DNA from: Phyllostachys edulis
Taxonomy: Eukaryota > Streptophyta > Magnoliopsida > Poales > Poaceae
DNA length: 64,000 bases
Reading direction: 5' to 3'
NCBI GenBank assembly: GCA_036346405.1
Contig: CM070561.1
Location: 19,500,215-19,564,214 of the forward strand
Under the pieces are notes generated by a model. That model saw nothing but the letters and a program-made list of their open reading frames with translations. It ran no database searches and had not been told where the DNA came from. Below are positions 22,740 to 34,705 of this stretch, in pieces (the stretch's first letter is position 1; the number at the start of each line of letters is the position of its first letter). The position numbers were made by a program, and so were the translations under genes.

Positions 22740-24479
22740 GTATTTTTAACAATTTGTGAGTAGGATGAGGGGGGAATAAGCATAAGTTAAGTGGGTTAGC
22801 AAGTAATGACATCCCATCCTGAATAACTCATTTGAAACTAAAATGTGCATCAATTCATAACATAGGGTTTGCATATCCCATGCTTGAATATACAACCAAC
22901 AAATAAACCAAACACAAGTAGCAAATAGAAATCACCATACATCAGCACCTTACATAAATTAACATTCCAAACTACCCAAAATTAGCTTACACTAAGTCCC
23001 TACTAGTGAGCTCCCACTAGACGGTCTAGGACTAGGCGTCGTCGTTATGCTCGGTGGCACGAGGCGACTCCGGTGCAGCGAAAGATGAAGGCCCGATGAA
23101 CTTGATCATCACACGTCTGTTGTGATGAAGATGATGTCGCTACACTACTCACGGTGGCTCCTCTGTGTCCGTGTGGATGGCCATTACACGGCGACGATGA
23201 TCGATAACCGACATACAAGGACGTCAGGTACCCGATCGGATGCGGATGGTGGGCTCAAGCAACTCCTCCGCAGGCACTAGTACGAGATCCTACCTGTACA
23301 ATAGCTCCCCTAAGAAGAATCCCTAGGCCACGAATGGAGCGATGTTTCCCTCTAATGTGGAGATCCTTCGGCAGGCTCTCCAAAGAAATTATGGGTCACA
23401 TGATGGATGTATCCATCGAGTGATCTCACCAAGCCTGCAAAGTGTAGATGCGGGGTGATGAACTACAAGCCCGCCACCCAGTAGATATGCTCCTCTCTAA
23501 CCCCTAACCGTTCGGGAAAATAGAAGAACATGTCCCGCAGCTTGGGTAGGTTGTATGAGACGCATTTATGGGGACGAGGGTCGATCATAGAGCAACATGA
23601 GGGCTCACGACCCACACCTATAGTAGCGTATGAAGATCCCCAATGTGTCGCTCCTGGACAAGCACTGTGTGAGGTACTCGGTGGACGCCTGCTGGAGGGC
23701 ATGCTCGAGATGGTGTAGAGAGGCACGGGGATGGCGACACGTTGTAATATCACCCACAAAGTGTGCTGCAATGTACCTCCTCAAATGCACTCGTGCACAT
23801 CGCACTCCCAAAGAGGGTGGTCATCTACAATTTTTGGAAAAGGTGAGAGTTAGTAATCATTTCTATAACATAATGAGGGGCACAGATAAGAAATGACACT
23901 AAGAAAATAGAAGAATATAGCAACAAGTTTTTATTCATTCTCTACAATATTTTACTAACATCTAAGGTTCATTTTCGTGTTATACTACCCTTGGTCTCGC
24001 TTTGTTCAATTAGAACTCCTTAATACCCAAACAAAGCATCACAAAATGGAAGTAGGAGGAGGTTAAGGAATAATACAACACATCATTTTCCGTACATAAC
24101 TTGGTTCTGAAATTTTTGTAAAGAGCCATTTAAAGTGGCATTTTTGTTAGTTTTAAAGTGGGTCTTCAAAAGGCCTTCTTGTATAATATTTTAGGGACTT
24201 TTCCAAAACATTTTGGTTCTATTTTTAGTGATTTAAATGTGGCCAATTGTTTTTATTTCCAGAGAGCATATATTCTTCCAAAGCTAGAATTATTTTTAGA
24301 GAAGATGAGAAGAGATAGCAAGTGAATGACTTAGATGAGAGGAGAATGCTAAGAAAGGTAAGATTAACCAAAACTCCTTAAGTGATTTCAAAGACTTATA
24401 AGTAAAATAGGTTGCATTTTTTAAAACCAAATCCTAAACTAATGGCCATTCTAAATAGTGCTTGACCTACAGTCAGTAT
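22740..24479 (-). other. Gypsy A leader region, possible pre-gag reading frame
   Basis: There are 1.7 kb between the primer site and gag. A minus-strand open stretch at 23463-23771 (102 codons) includes LRDMFFYFPERLGVREEHIYW and looks more protein-like than chance. Some grass Gypsy families carry an extra frame before gag, but I do not recognise this one. The rest (22740-23000, 23850-24479) is AT-rich and shows no gene. Confidence 0.35.
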
Positions 24480-24493
24480 GGCTCTGATACCAA
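24480..24493 (-). other. Primer binding site, Gypsy A
   Basis: Minus-strand TTGGTATCAGAGCC, complementary to initiator methionine tRNA. The bases after it (ATACTGACTGTAGG) parallel those after the Gypsy B primer site. Confidence 0.82.
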
Positions 24494-24496
24494 CTA

Positions 24497-24527
24497 TAAC
24501 ACCCCGATTTTCAGAATCGGGATGTTA
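24497..24527. repeat. Hairpin at the LTR Y edge
   Basis: The arms TAACACCCCGATT and AATCGGGATGTTA pair around TTCAG with one mismatch. It lies exactly between the Gypsy A primer site and LTR Y. Confidence 0.7.
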
Positions 24528-25279
24528 ATATTTAATTTGACGATCTATTAAATATTTGACTATGATTTAAAATTTCTCGTGTTTAACTAAAATATTGTTT
24601 TTTAAAATCAAATCGAATTGTTTGAAAGGTTGCATAAAAAATTAATTAATTAATTAAATCGAATTGTTTGAAGATGTGGCTAAAATTTAATTATCTTGAT
24701 TTCATGTTTTTGCATGCATGTCAAAAATCATGTCGTCATGCATTCATTCGTATTGTCGCTTTCTGTTCTGGTTCGAGTGGCAGCAGACAAAATGCTTACG
24801 TGCCCCTTTTCTCCATTTTCCCTTCACCACAAATCCCATCCAATAGTCAAAAACCCCATGCCACCTTCCCTTTCTTCTCCCTGCTGAACCCATCCTCCCC
24901 ACTGCCATTTCTTCCCACCTTCCACTGCCATTTCATTTCCCCCAACAGAACATGCTTTGTTCTTCTCAAAAAAGAGCTCAACGCCATACACCATCTCTCC
25001 TCCCAATCACCCTCAAAAACCAAGAATTGTCTCATGCATGTTACACCATTGCAATCATCGTCATACGAGCGAATTGAAGAAGAGGGGAGCAGTGGCGGTG
25101 GCCATGGCTCGCTGCGGCCACAGTGACGTCGAGCTAGTGTGCTGCGACGATGGTGCATGCATGCGGTTCACAGATGGTGCTGCATGTGCATGTATGCAGC
25201 CGGGATCGACGATGTCAGCATGGCGATGTCACGACGGTCGAGAGAACAGCCGACGCATGCATGCGGCGGCTCGACACAC

Positions 25280-26600
25280 GGCCACGGCAACGTTGAGTTG
25301 GCATGCCACGCAGTGCATGCATGCGACAGCAATGCATGTGCTGGCATATGCGGCACATCCGAGAGCAAGGTGGCGCAGCGCATGTGGTGCGATGCAGGTG
25401 CTAGGGCAATGACGAGGGCGGCGTCGGCCCACAGCAGTGACGTGCCAAAGCACGGCATGGCCAAGGCCTAGGGCAGCGGTGGCAGCGCCGAGGCTCGGCG
25501 CGGCGCCGGCTAGCGTGATGGTCGTGGTCTACGATCAAGCACGTCACCAGCAGCTCAGGCAGAGCCAAGGCGAGCCCGAGGCGGCTCTGGAAAAACATGG
25601 TGTGGCGTGTGGCGGGCGTAGCCAGTGGCTCTGGCGGCACGGCTTATGCAAGGATGCAGGTGGTGGAGCTAGGAGTAGGGCCGGGCGACGGCACCAACAA
25701 CGCCAAAGACGCGGGCTCATGCAAGCATGGACGAGGCGGCGGATCCATGCTGCATCGAGGTGGCAGCGGCCTAGCCTGGGCATGTCAACCGAGCTCGAGC
25801 ACGACAATGCAGAGGCACACCGGCGGCTCCATGCGACGCGGTAGCCCAACATGCTACAAAGCTGACGCATGCATGCGACGGCTCGGTGAACATGCATGCA
25901 GCGTATGCATACGGCGCGGAGTGGTAGCGGTTTCTAAGACACGGCCACAATAACGCTAGGTTGGCGTGCTATGCGCGATGCATGTGACAAAGAATGCATG
26001 CGACGCATATAGCGCGCGCAGCCCGCAGCAAGGTGACACAGTACGGGCGACGCTGTATGGCGCGCGGTTGTAGTAGCGACACGGTGCAAAGAAGATGTCG
26101 CGGGCGTGCAGAGTGCATCATAGCCGAGGCCCTCGGCATGGTGGTAGCATCGAGGTTCGGCGTGGCACCGGCTAGCGCGACGGCAGTGGCCTATAGCCCA
26201 ACATGGTGCCAGCAGCCCAGGCAGAGTTGAGGCGAGGCTGAGGTGGCCCAGGAACATGCGGCGTGGCGTGCGGCGGGCGCAGCCAGTGGCTCTGGCGGCA
26301 TGGCACATGCATGCATGCATGTGGTGGAGCCAAGGCACGGCCACCGCACGCGGCAACCTAACAAAGACCAAAGATGCGACGCAGCAGGTATTTAGCGGCG
26401 GACAAGGTGGCGGCGGCCCAACCTGGGCACGTTGGCCGAGCTCGAGTGTGGCAGCACAGAGGCACACTGGCGGCTCCATGCGATGTGGCAGCAAAACACA
26501 CGGCATGCGGCTGAGGCAGCCAAGCATGGCGGCTTGCGCGATGTAGGGCACAACCCAGCGGCTAGGACGAGGTGCAGCGTGGTGCGTCTGGCGCGGCGTG
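25280..26600 (+). repeat. Tandem duplication of about 660 bases in LTR Y U3
   Basis: Words at 25280, 25491 and 25810 recur near 25943, 26153 and 26460 in the same order. Examples are CCGGCTAGCG, GCCAGTGGCTCTGGCGGCA and CGGCGGCTCCATGCGA. Spacing is about 650-663 bases. GCATGCATGC palindromes are dense in both copies and just upstream (25155 on). Confidence 0.75.
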
Positions 26601-26740
26601 GTGGCTAGCCCGCCAGTAGCCCGACGGCACAGCAGGAGAAGCTACGGCGCGACGTAGGCTAATCGATCAAAGCCAGCCGGCATGAGTAAGGCCGAGGCAC
26701 GTACCAACAAAGGCCGGGCCGCCGAGGGAAGAGCGGGATC

Positions 26741-26960
26741 TAGAGGGAGAAGAAAAGAAAGAGAGAGAGAGAAGAATAGGAAGCAAAGAAAGAAGGAAGA
26801 AACAGAGAGGCCATAGGAGGCTGTGGGCTAGGATAAAAGAAAAGAAAGGCAACCGATAGGAAGAAAAGAGAGAAAAAGAACGGCAGTTGATAGGAAGAAA
26901 AGAGAGAAAAAGAAAATAAGTGAGAAAGAAAATAAGAGAAAAGAAAATATAAAAAATGGG
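26741..26960 (+). repeat. Purine-rich tract upstream of the LTR Y TATA box
   Basis: Some 220 bases of almost only A and G, with repeated words such as GATAGGAAGAAAAGAGAGAA (two copies near 26855 and 26890). It could be a promoter-proximal GAGA-like element. The long minus-strand frames across it are low-complexity and rejected as genes. Confidence 0.6.
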
Positions 26961-26962
26961 AG

Positions 26963-26970
26963 TATATAAG
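26963..26970 (+). promoter_or_regulatory. TATA box of LTR Y
   Basis: TATATAAG in GGGAGTATATAAGAAAAG. Its strand fixes the plus orientation of the LTR. Confidence 0.55.
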
Positions 26971-29900
26971 AAAAGATGAGGGCGCAAGTTCGGTGCTGAA
27001 ATCGACCGATGCGAAACGGACGACGACGACGACGGTGGATGCGGATGAGAGGCTGAGCAGGACGTGGAACCAGCGATGACGACAGCAGACGCAGATGATA
27101 GGCTGAGCAAGATCGGAACTGGGGACGACGGCAGTGGACGCGAACGAGAGGCCGAGTGGGACGTGGAACCGGCGATGACGACGGCGGACGTCGACTAGTA
27201 GCCGAGAAGATGACATCCAGTGGTGGTCGCGTGCCTAGTGTTGTGGTAAAATCTTTAGATGTTATATTGATTGGAGATTTTCCTCAAGTTGATTAGTGAT
27301 TTTAGAATTTAGGACGATAAGAATTTTATAATTGATACATGATAGCTCATGTGAGGATATTTGATGGATATGGATGTTGAATCTGATGATTAATTAATCC
27401 TGAACAATTTGGTTGGATGTTTGAGTAATAGTTGTGTGAGTCTAGAATTGGGAGAAACTAGTCATTGATTATTTGATCGCATAATTGATTTGGAGTATCA
27501 TGTGATTGGTGGATGAGTCCTATGTTTAATTGATAGATTTGTGCCCTCACTTGGATTAATAGATAAATGATTATTTGTTGATCATGGAGGCACATATACG
27601 ATTGATTGGTAGATGTCGTACACAACTAGTTCGGTGATATGGATATAAGTTGATCAGTTAGTGACCTATTAAAGGTTGGGTGTGCAACTAAAATTGTAAA
27701 GTTCATTAGGTATCGGTTAGTCAAATAAACCTCGGTCGGTGGAAATTTTGGTGTATGTGATTATGATTTGCGGAGGCAAGATTAGTAGAGCAAGATAGAT
27801 AATATTAGCTTAAATAGTATAGTGGAGAATGATTAATGGATTTAGTCATGGTCATATGCCCATAAGTTGGTGGATTTCGTACAATTATCGGATAGGTTGT
27901 ATAGATGGAAGATCGAGAGCTCGAGCATTATTCGTTGGATTGACTACTTTGATTATGCCTTAGTGGATGTTAGTGCGGGATTTTGATCAAGATGTGAGAA
28001 AATGATCGGAGAGTATTATGCATGTGATTGTATTCAACACTGGAGAATCGGTTAAGTGAATCATTATGAGGGGACTAGATGCATCACGTTGTGCATGGTG
28101 AGTAACCCTAATTGATGATAGTAGAGTAACACATGCATAATGAATGGGATCAAATTAGGGGATTTATCATAGGTTACTAAGTCTGGTGAATATCATGAGT
28201 TAGGGAGGAGGTTAGGAGTTAGTTTCAGATGTTCGAAACTCCATTAGTATGAAATGCAGTTTTTCCTTTTTTTTCAGCGATTTTATAACCTGAGCTAAAT
28301 TCAAATGGCTATAACATTTGCATACGGACTCCAAATCAAATAAATATTTTGTATATATTTATCTAAAATCATTATCTATTTGAATAAGATTTTTTTTGGA
28401 TTTTCTTGCTGTTGAATTTATTTTTTCCGTTTGTGATTTATTCTTGGTTCTTTTGAATAGACGCCAGAATTCGTGAGTGAGTTTAATGGCGATCAAGTGA
28501 CCTCACTCTTTGAATAACATGAGTAAGGAAATCAACTCTTTTGACCATGTTGATCCTACTATTTCAATTCTTGTACTTCTTTTTGTAAAATCTATTATGC
28601 ATGCGTGTATGTTTTCTTAAAATTGCTATATTTGGGGATAACGGTAATTATATTCATTCCTATTCAATGCATGACCCTCCTTAAAATATTGGTATCATTA
28701 CTGTTGTAGACAATAGGTTATGGTTTAGGCAATAGATGATGTTGATTTGGGTATTTCGAGTGCGAATATCGCACAAATGCTTATCTGGGTTCTAATCTCG
28801 TTAAAATTGAATAAATATTGAAATAGGGAGTATGAATTTGGGAGATTTTGAAATATGGTCCAGAGGGGTAACCTCTGTTATTTTGTATAAAAATAAAAAT
28901 AAAAAATTTAGTTTGTGACGCGTGCAAGTTATACTATAAATTGAGGAGTGTGAGAGGTGTATCTCACAAATAGATAGGGGGAGATCCTCTCCCGAGTCGA
29001 TTAAGGACCGAACGCTGGTATATCCGATCTAAACATAAGCGTACAACCACATGTGCTGGTATGGGACAACCTTAGCTAATTAAGTCATCGAAAATTAGCC
29101 TTGCATGTTGGTAGGCTGCAGTAGTGCGAGCATGTGTGATTGCTCAAAGGGACTCCCTTCACCGAGGTGTTGGGAACAAAGCCTTCCGACACAATGGTGA
29201 ATTGCCTCACTGAGATGGGGGTGTACCTCGTGAAGTGAGGATGTTCATTCGTCCTGCCATCGTGCATGTCTAAGACTAGGTGAAGTAAAGGCTTCCTTAT
29301 GTGCTCTAGACTGCTTACTAAAAGATCGTGAGTCAGGCACCGACGATGCCGTAAACTATGAATTTTATGTCAGGTAAAGTTGTACCCTCTGCAGATTGTA
29401 AATCTATTTAAATAGATGTGCTCACGGTGATGAGCGTGCTAAGTGTAGTTTTGCCGTGTATAGTCTTGATTTTCGCAAAAATGACTTTGTTGGAAACTGA
29501 AGGGATGGTTTTGTTGTTATTGTCTTGTGCGCCATGTCTATGTATGAAAGTGTGTCGTTGTTCGCAACCATGGAGGGTTGTGGTTTACTTTTGTTAAAGT
29601 TATATACTTGATATTTTATTACATATCAACTGCTCTTTAAAATTCTATTGCAAAATAATACATATTGGTATTGCAACCTAAAAAAGCTTCATGCTAAAAA
29701 TAACTTGTAGCATAGAGCCATATTCTTTGATAAGCCATGCATTTATAATATGTTGCGATACACTACAAGTCTTGCTGAGTACGCAATGTACTCAATTCTG
29801 CTTAAATTGTTGTTCAAAGTATGAGAATAAACCAGTTCTGGACGACGACAGGTCTTTTTAGAGCTTAGTCCTTGCCAGTTGCCCGTGGGATTTGATGGGG

Positions 29901-30084
29901 CATACCACTGGACTATTTTGGTTTATTTACCATGCTTTTTAGCTACACTTTGTTGTTACTTGAGTTTTATTTGGCTCGTCAGGCTTTGTAATGTAAATTC
30001 ATTATGTATCGTTTAAGGTTAAGTACTTTGTAATGTTGTTGCATGCATGAAATGTGTATGGATGTGATTATCAATGTTGTGGAT

Positions 30085-30236
30085 GTGTGTACTAGCCATT
30101 GATCATGGGACTAGTACGGTACACACATTTAGGCTTCGATATTCAGGACTGGGTCTGAGCCGCTGACTCGACTTTGAATACCCGAAGCCCTGGTGTGTAT
30201 ACCGTACTAGTCCCATGATCAGTGGCTAGTACACAC
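30085..30236. repeat. Palindromic junction of two opposed LTR ends
   Basis: GTGTGTACTAGCCATTGATCATGGGACTAGTACGG on the left is mirrored by CCGTACTAGTCCCATGATCAGTGGCTAGTACACAC on the right. The spacer also pairs with itself (AGGCTTCG...CGAAGCC). The centre lies near 30165. It joins the U5 ends of LTR Y and LTR L. Confidence 0.82.
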
Positions 30237-31115
30237 ATAAACAAAATTGATATACACATTCGTACATCATACATACAACATGAAACAAATATAGGGCATA
30301 ATCTTAACCGTTTACATGACAAGTACATATTACATGGCCGACCGACCAAATTAAAACTTAAGTAGCAAGAGTAACAATGTACATAGCAAATAAAACCAAA
30401 AGTCCAGCGGTGTGCCCATCCACCTCACCAACCGACAAGGACAAGACCTAGCAAGACCCACATCAACCCTCCGATACTCAGATGTAAAGAACGGTCGCTC
30501 AAAGATAGGCTCATCCTCATACTCTATCAACAATTTAAGCAATATTGAGTACATTTTGTACTTAGCAAGACTTGTAGTGTATCACAACATAATTATAAAT
30601 GCAAGGCTAACAAAGGATGATGCTCTACTTATAAGTTATTTTTAGCATTACGCAAGTTTTATTTGCAATATCCTTATGTAATAGTTTGTAACGGAAATTT
30701 TAAAGAGCAGTTGATAGATATTGAAATAACATGTATGTAACTCAATAATAGCAAAATCACAACCCTCCTCGGCTGCGATCAACATTTCATTGTCAGCCAT
30801 AGGCATGACACTCACACAAACCAACCATCCCAACATTTACCAATAAACTGTTTTTGTGAAAACAAGACTATACCTGGCAAAATGCCACTTATCACGCTCA
30901 TGACCACAAGCATAGCTATTTAAATAGATTTACACTCTGCAGAGGTGTACAACTTACCACAATATTTGAGCTTTCTAGTGTATTCAGCATCCGTCGATAC
31001 CACCACACACAATATGATAATATGCAGTCTAGAGTTCCTAATGAAGCCTTTACATCACTTAGACCTAACCTTGCACTAGCCCGACGAACGTTACACCCTC
31101 ACATGACCCGAGTTC

Positions 31116-32662
31116 TAAAGGGATACGAGTAGGCTATATTAGCTTACAATTCAAAATTCTACCACACAGACCAGGAAGCCATACAAAAGCAAGAGATCAT
31201 AGATTGTTACCACTAGATACGTAGTGCTACGGAAGAAGAGTTAGAGTAGCCTGATCCAACGTCGAGTGCATCGATGTAGTGGTCATAGTCGATCGTCCAA
31301 CATCCTCAGTCACCGGTCATCTCCTCTAGCAACATACCACGTTCCTTGAGTAGGTGGATCATCCTCGATCCGCGGCAAAGAAGAATCGCAAAGAAGTTGT
31401 TCTCTACAAAGATTCACACATCTAGAGGTGGAACATCGTATGCCGGTGTGCTAGCACCAACGCGCACGGTAGGACCTTCGGGAAGATGGCGGCTAGGGTT
31501 TCGGTAGAGCAACTCTCTTACGTACCAACAGCCCTATGCATCCCCTTATAAAGAGCTCATAACGGATTCTATCTGAACCCGTTTGTTCCATTTCGTTAAG
31601 TGTGCAACCCTGTAGGTTAATGCGTAATTGGTTATGACTCGGAAACTCCTTTCCAACTAGAAGTTGTTAGTGATTCCTAGTAGGACATAATGATTCCCGA
31701 ACACACAGAAATATTACATCGAATGAACCTTACGCGGTATGATATGTGATCAGGTCCTTATCACTTATGACCAACTTGTATCTCCATACGACTAGTTTAT
31801 ATTTAGTTACGACCAGTTCATAACTCCTTACGACCGCCATCGACGATCATGTTCGACCAATCAGTATCTCCATATGCACTACCAGATTCCGGTTGGACTG
31901 AACGACCTGCTTATGTATTCTCCCTTTGCCTCACGATAGCTGGTTGAACTCTAGGTGAGATATTTTTTCATCCATGGACTGTTCAATACTTTCTCGATCA
32001 AGTGACGAATAACTTCATGTGGTCGACTCTTCGACCACTAGTAGCACGACCATGCACTTTTTTTATCCGACCACATCGAGGGGCCCAAAGATATCTCTCC
32101 TATTATGTTAGGAGGGGCAAATCCCATATCTGACCAGTCACATCCCTCTGCATGTTTCATAGAATATCCAAAAGCTACCTTTATAACTACTCAGTTATGG
32201 AGTAGCATTTGGCAACCCCTAAGTGTACTATTACACATGTATGAAACCATGCTGATCTCAGGTCTAAGGATTATACATCAACATTGCTTGAGACCAACTG
32301 ATGACACATACAATCATAATAATCTCAATAGTGTATCAAGGTGGGTTAATCCAACACCATGTTCTCTAACATGTGTTCACATTATTGATTCGATATCTCC
32401 ATATCCATGACCGGTGAAACAAGGTCATCAATCAATACATGTGTTGGTCGATAAGTCACTAGTGTTCGACCCAGGACATCTCGATCGGGATACATTTAAA
32501 ATGACATCATATAAGTTAAAGAGCTTCACCAACAAGTCACATAATTGTTAATCTTTATAATGATAATTCATCCAAGGAACATAATAATATTTATTTTATA
32601 ACTCATAAACATAGACATGATACGATCATCTCTATAATTGCCTCTAGGGCATATCACCAACA
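31116..32662 (-). mobile_element. Angela/BARE-like Copia solo LTR
   Basis: Minus-strand start TGTTGGTGATATGCCCTAG followed by AGGCAATTATAG matches the well-known Triticeae Angela/BARE/WIS LTR start. The other edge (TAAAGGGATACG on plus) aligns loosely with the LTR end at 49150-49205. Flanks AGTTC (31111-31115) and GGTTC (32663-32667) are probable target duplications with one change. LTR L sequence continues on both sides. No primer site or gene is next to it. Confidence 0.7.
31546..31553 (-). promoter_or_regulatory. TATA-like box of the Angela-like solo LTR
   Basis: Minus-strand CTTTATAA in CTCTTTATAAGGGGATGC, in a position comparable to TATATATA at 48846 in the second Angela-like LTR. Confidence 0.45.
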
Positions 32663-34127
32663 GGTTCCTCCTGTTTCAGTGAGGCATTCACTGTTGTATC
32701 GGAAGGCTTTGTGCCCAACACCTCGGTGAAGGGAGCCCCTTCGAACAACCCTTCTTGGATTGCTCGTACTACTATGGCCTACGAACGTGCAAGGCTAGTC
32801 CTCGATGACTTAATTAGCTAAGGCCATTCTATACCAGCATATGTGGTTGTACATTTACGCTTAGGTTGGATATACCAGCGTTCGGTCCTTAATCGATCCG
32901 GGCGAGGATCTCCCCCTATCTACATGCGAGATTCACGTCTCACATTCCTCAGTTCATGATATAACTCGTCCGTGTGAAAATCTAAGTTTTTCAGTTCATT
33001 TTGTATCAAAATAACAGAGGTAACCTCTCTGGACCAATCATTTCAAAATTCCCCATTCCATACTCAAATTTTCATCAAGTGTTCAAATTTTGTGAATCTA
33101 GAGCCTTGCTAGGCATCTACTTAGTATTCCTAATCAAAATACCCAAATTGACATCATCTATTGTCCAAACCATATCTTAAGGGCTACAACAGTGAGGATA
33201 TCAACATTTCAAGGAGGATCATGCATACAGTAGGAATTTAACTACCATTATCACCAAAGGCGGCTGTAGTGTGAGGCTTGCTCACTAGCGTCGAGAACGA
33301 CGCACTCGTTCTCGACGATTCAGAGAGCTAGAAGCTCAGGGAAAGTATGAGATGGAACGAGAGGCGAGCTAGAGAGATGGTGTCGGGCTTGGAGGCTTAA
33401 GTAGTAGCACACGATATGGGTGGCGAGAAAATGCGGTCGCGGTGAGAATCTCAGATCTGCTCGGGTCTCCGCTGTAAGGGAAAAGGGCACGCCAGAGGTT
33501 GCTAGCATGAGTGAGGATCAGGTGGAGGCGACAGGGGTAGTTGAGGCACGAAACTGTGGGTAACAGTCGTGAACCAGGGTGAGTGGGCGAGCTAGAGCAC
33601 GGAGGCGGGAGTGAGGTGGATGAAGACTGCTGACACATGGGCGAGCGTGTCAGCGAGAGGGGAGGCGCGGCATTGGCGTGGGTTGGCTCGGGTGTGAAGA
33701 AATAGGTCGGCAACGGATTCGGCCCAATAGGACAAGCGGGGAATTCAAATGGGTTTTGAATTTTCCAGAAAAGGCTGAGAGTTTGGCGAATTTTTAGACG
33801 TAGCAGACGTGCTCCAAAAATTATGAAAATTTTTGTGGAGGCTCCTGACACGGTTTGGATTATTGTATAATTTGTCCAGCAGTTTTATGTGTTCTGTATT
33901 TTTCTCAAAAAATCTTTCAAGATGGTGTTGGTATGTGAATGCAATAATTATTTTAAAGATAAATTCAAAATCATGCTCAAATCATTTTTCCCACATATAA
34001 ACATGCTCAAAATTGTTCCTCATTTATTTTAATACACTTCCCAAAATTGGGTTTTTGGGATGTTACACAATCGCACTCTAATGGTAATATTTGGAAGCAA
34101 ATAGAAGAACCTCCCTATCACAAAGAA

Positions 34128-34375
34128 ATAATTTTTTTATTTAATCCTTTTTAATTATATTTTAAAGTTAACCCTCGCCAACTTTATTTCCAAATCTGAT
34201 TTTTGGTCACACCAACTCCCGTGGCGTGACAAAATCAACTATCACGCCACCATCGGTGGCGTGGCCAAAGGCACCACGTAAGCCTCGCCACAAGACCGTG
34301 CTGCGTGGAGGCTTGCGTGGCCCATGTCACGCCATGAGTGAGGGCATGACAATAGGCCCTGTCACGCCAACGCTA
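34128..34375. repeat. Left terminal inverted repeat of the MULE
   Basis: Pairs with 45165-45441. Shared blocks include TTAACCCTCGCCAACTTTATTTC against the complement of GAAATAAAGTTCGTGAAGGGTTAA, then GTGGCGTGAC, GGCGTGGCCAAAGG and GGCTTGCGTGGC. It contains several copies of GTCACGCC and GGCGTGAC. Confidence 0.82.
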
Positions 34376-34534
34376 ATGGCGCGGATAAGCAGTGACTTAG
34401 TTGCGGGCTCATGGCCGCCGATTCATTTCTTCTTTTTCCCCCGACGCCTCTCTTCCTCCCGATCCTCTTCTGACCTGCCCAAATTCGTCGTCACCGCCAC
34501 CGGATTCCGCGTCGGCCTACTCCCCGTGCTGTCC

Positions 34535-34705
34535 TCCTCTGCGCCGTCCTCCTCCACGCCTCCTCCACGCCGGCCTCCTCCACGCCTCGTCCACGGCGGC
34601 CTCCTCCACACCTCCTCCACACCAGCCTCGTCCACGCCGGCCTCCTCCACGCCTCCTCCACACCAGCCTCGTCCACGCCAGCCTCCTCCACGGCGGCCTG
34701 CTCCC
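34535..34705 (+). repeat. CTCCTCCACGCC minisatellite
   Basis: Repeats of CCTCCTCCACGCC and CACACCAGCCTCGTCCACGCC. Proline/serine-rich frames on plus and glycine-rich frames on minus cross it; they are low-complexity and not called as genes. It may lie in the promoter or leader of the MULE. Confidence 0.65.

Larger units (their letters stand above)
18140..24494 (-). mobile_element. Gypsy A: internal region of a Tekay-like chromovirus, minus strand
   Basis: Read leftward from 24494 the order is primer site, long leader, gag, protease, reverse transcriptase, RNase H, integrase, chromodomain-like tail and a purine-rich tract. This is the Ty3/Gypsy order, with integrase after RNase H. The end of pol reads EATWEQEDRI, which matches the C-terminal chromodomain of Tekay/Del chromoviruses. 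Every domain carries stops or frameshifts. The 3' LTR lies at 3016-18139. No normally oriented 5' LTR adjoins the primer site. Confidence 0.85.
24495..30165 (+). mobile_element. Long plus-strand Gypsy-type LTR (LTR Y)
   Basis: This 5.7 kb block starts TATAACACCCC, a variant of the TGTAACATCCC LTR start. It has an AT-rich head, a GC-rich tandemly duplicated U3, a purine tract, a TATA box at 26963 and a 3.2 kb R/U5. From about 28690 to 30165 it aligns, inverted, with 30166-33240. No gag or pol lies next to it in the matching direction, so it behaves like a solo LTR. Oddly, its start adjoins the primer site of the minus-strand Gypsy A, which would need an LTR end there. Long frames on either strand within 25080-26600 come from GC-rich repeats and carry no domain. 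The right limit is set by the palindrome centre. Confidence 0.6.
30166..34067 (-). mobile_element. Minus-strand Gypsy-type LTR (LTR L), interrupted by an Angela-like solo LTR
   Basis: The right edge reads minus-strand TGTAACATCCCAAAAACCC at 34067. It is the closest relative of the Gypsy A 3' LTR: matching pieces are 33395-34050 with 17466-18139, 32925-33245 with 6048-6370, and 30190-30880 with 3016-3670. Without the insertion it is about 2.35 kb, shorter because the stretch equal to about 6370-7675 is absent. It also shows the empty site of the Copia C insertion. It may be a solo LTR or the displaced 5' LTR of Gypsy A. No coding sequence is seen. Confidence 0.68.

Noticed and set aside
25139..26551. 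Long open frames on both strands (up to 205 codons) in the GC-rich part of LTR Y
   Set aside because: They overlap on both strands, are rich in Ala/Cys/His/Arg from GCATGC repeats, and match no domain. They are a by-product of base composition and the tandem duplication.
32105..32410. Plus-strand 101-codon frame in the Angela-like solo LTR
   Set aside because: Antisense to the LTR and without domain; LTRs of this family carry no such gene.
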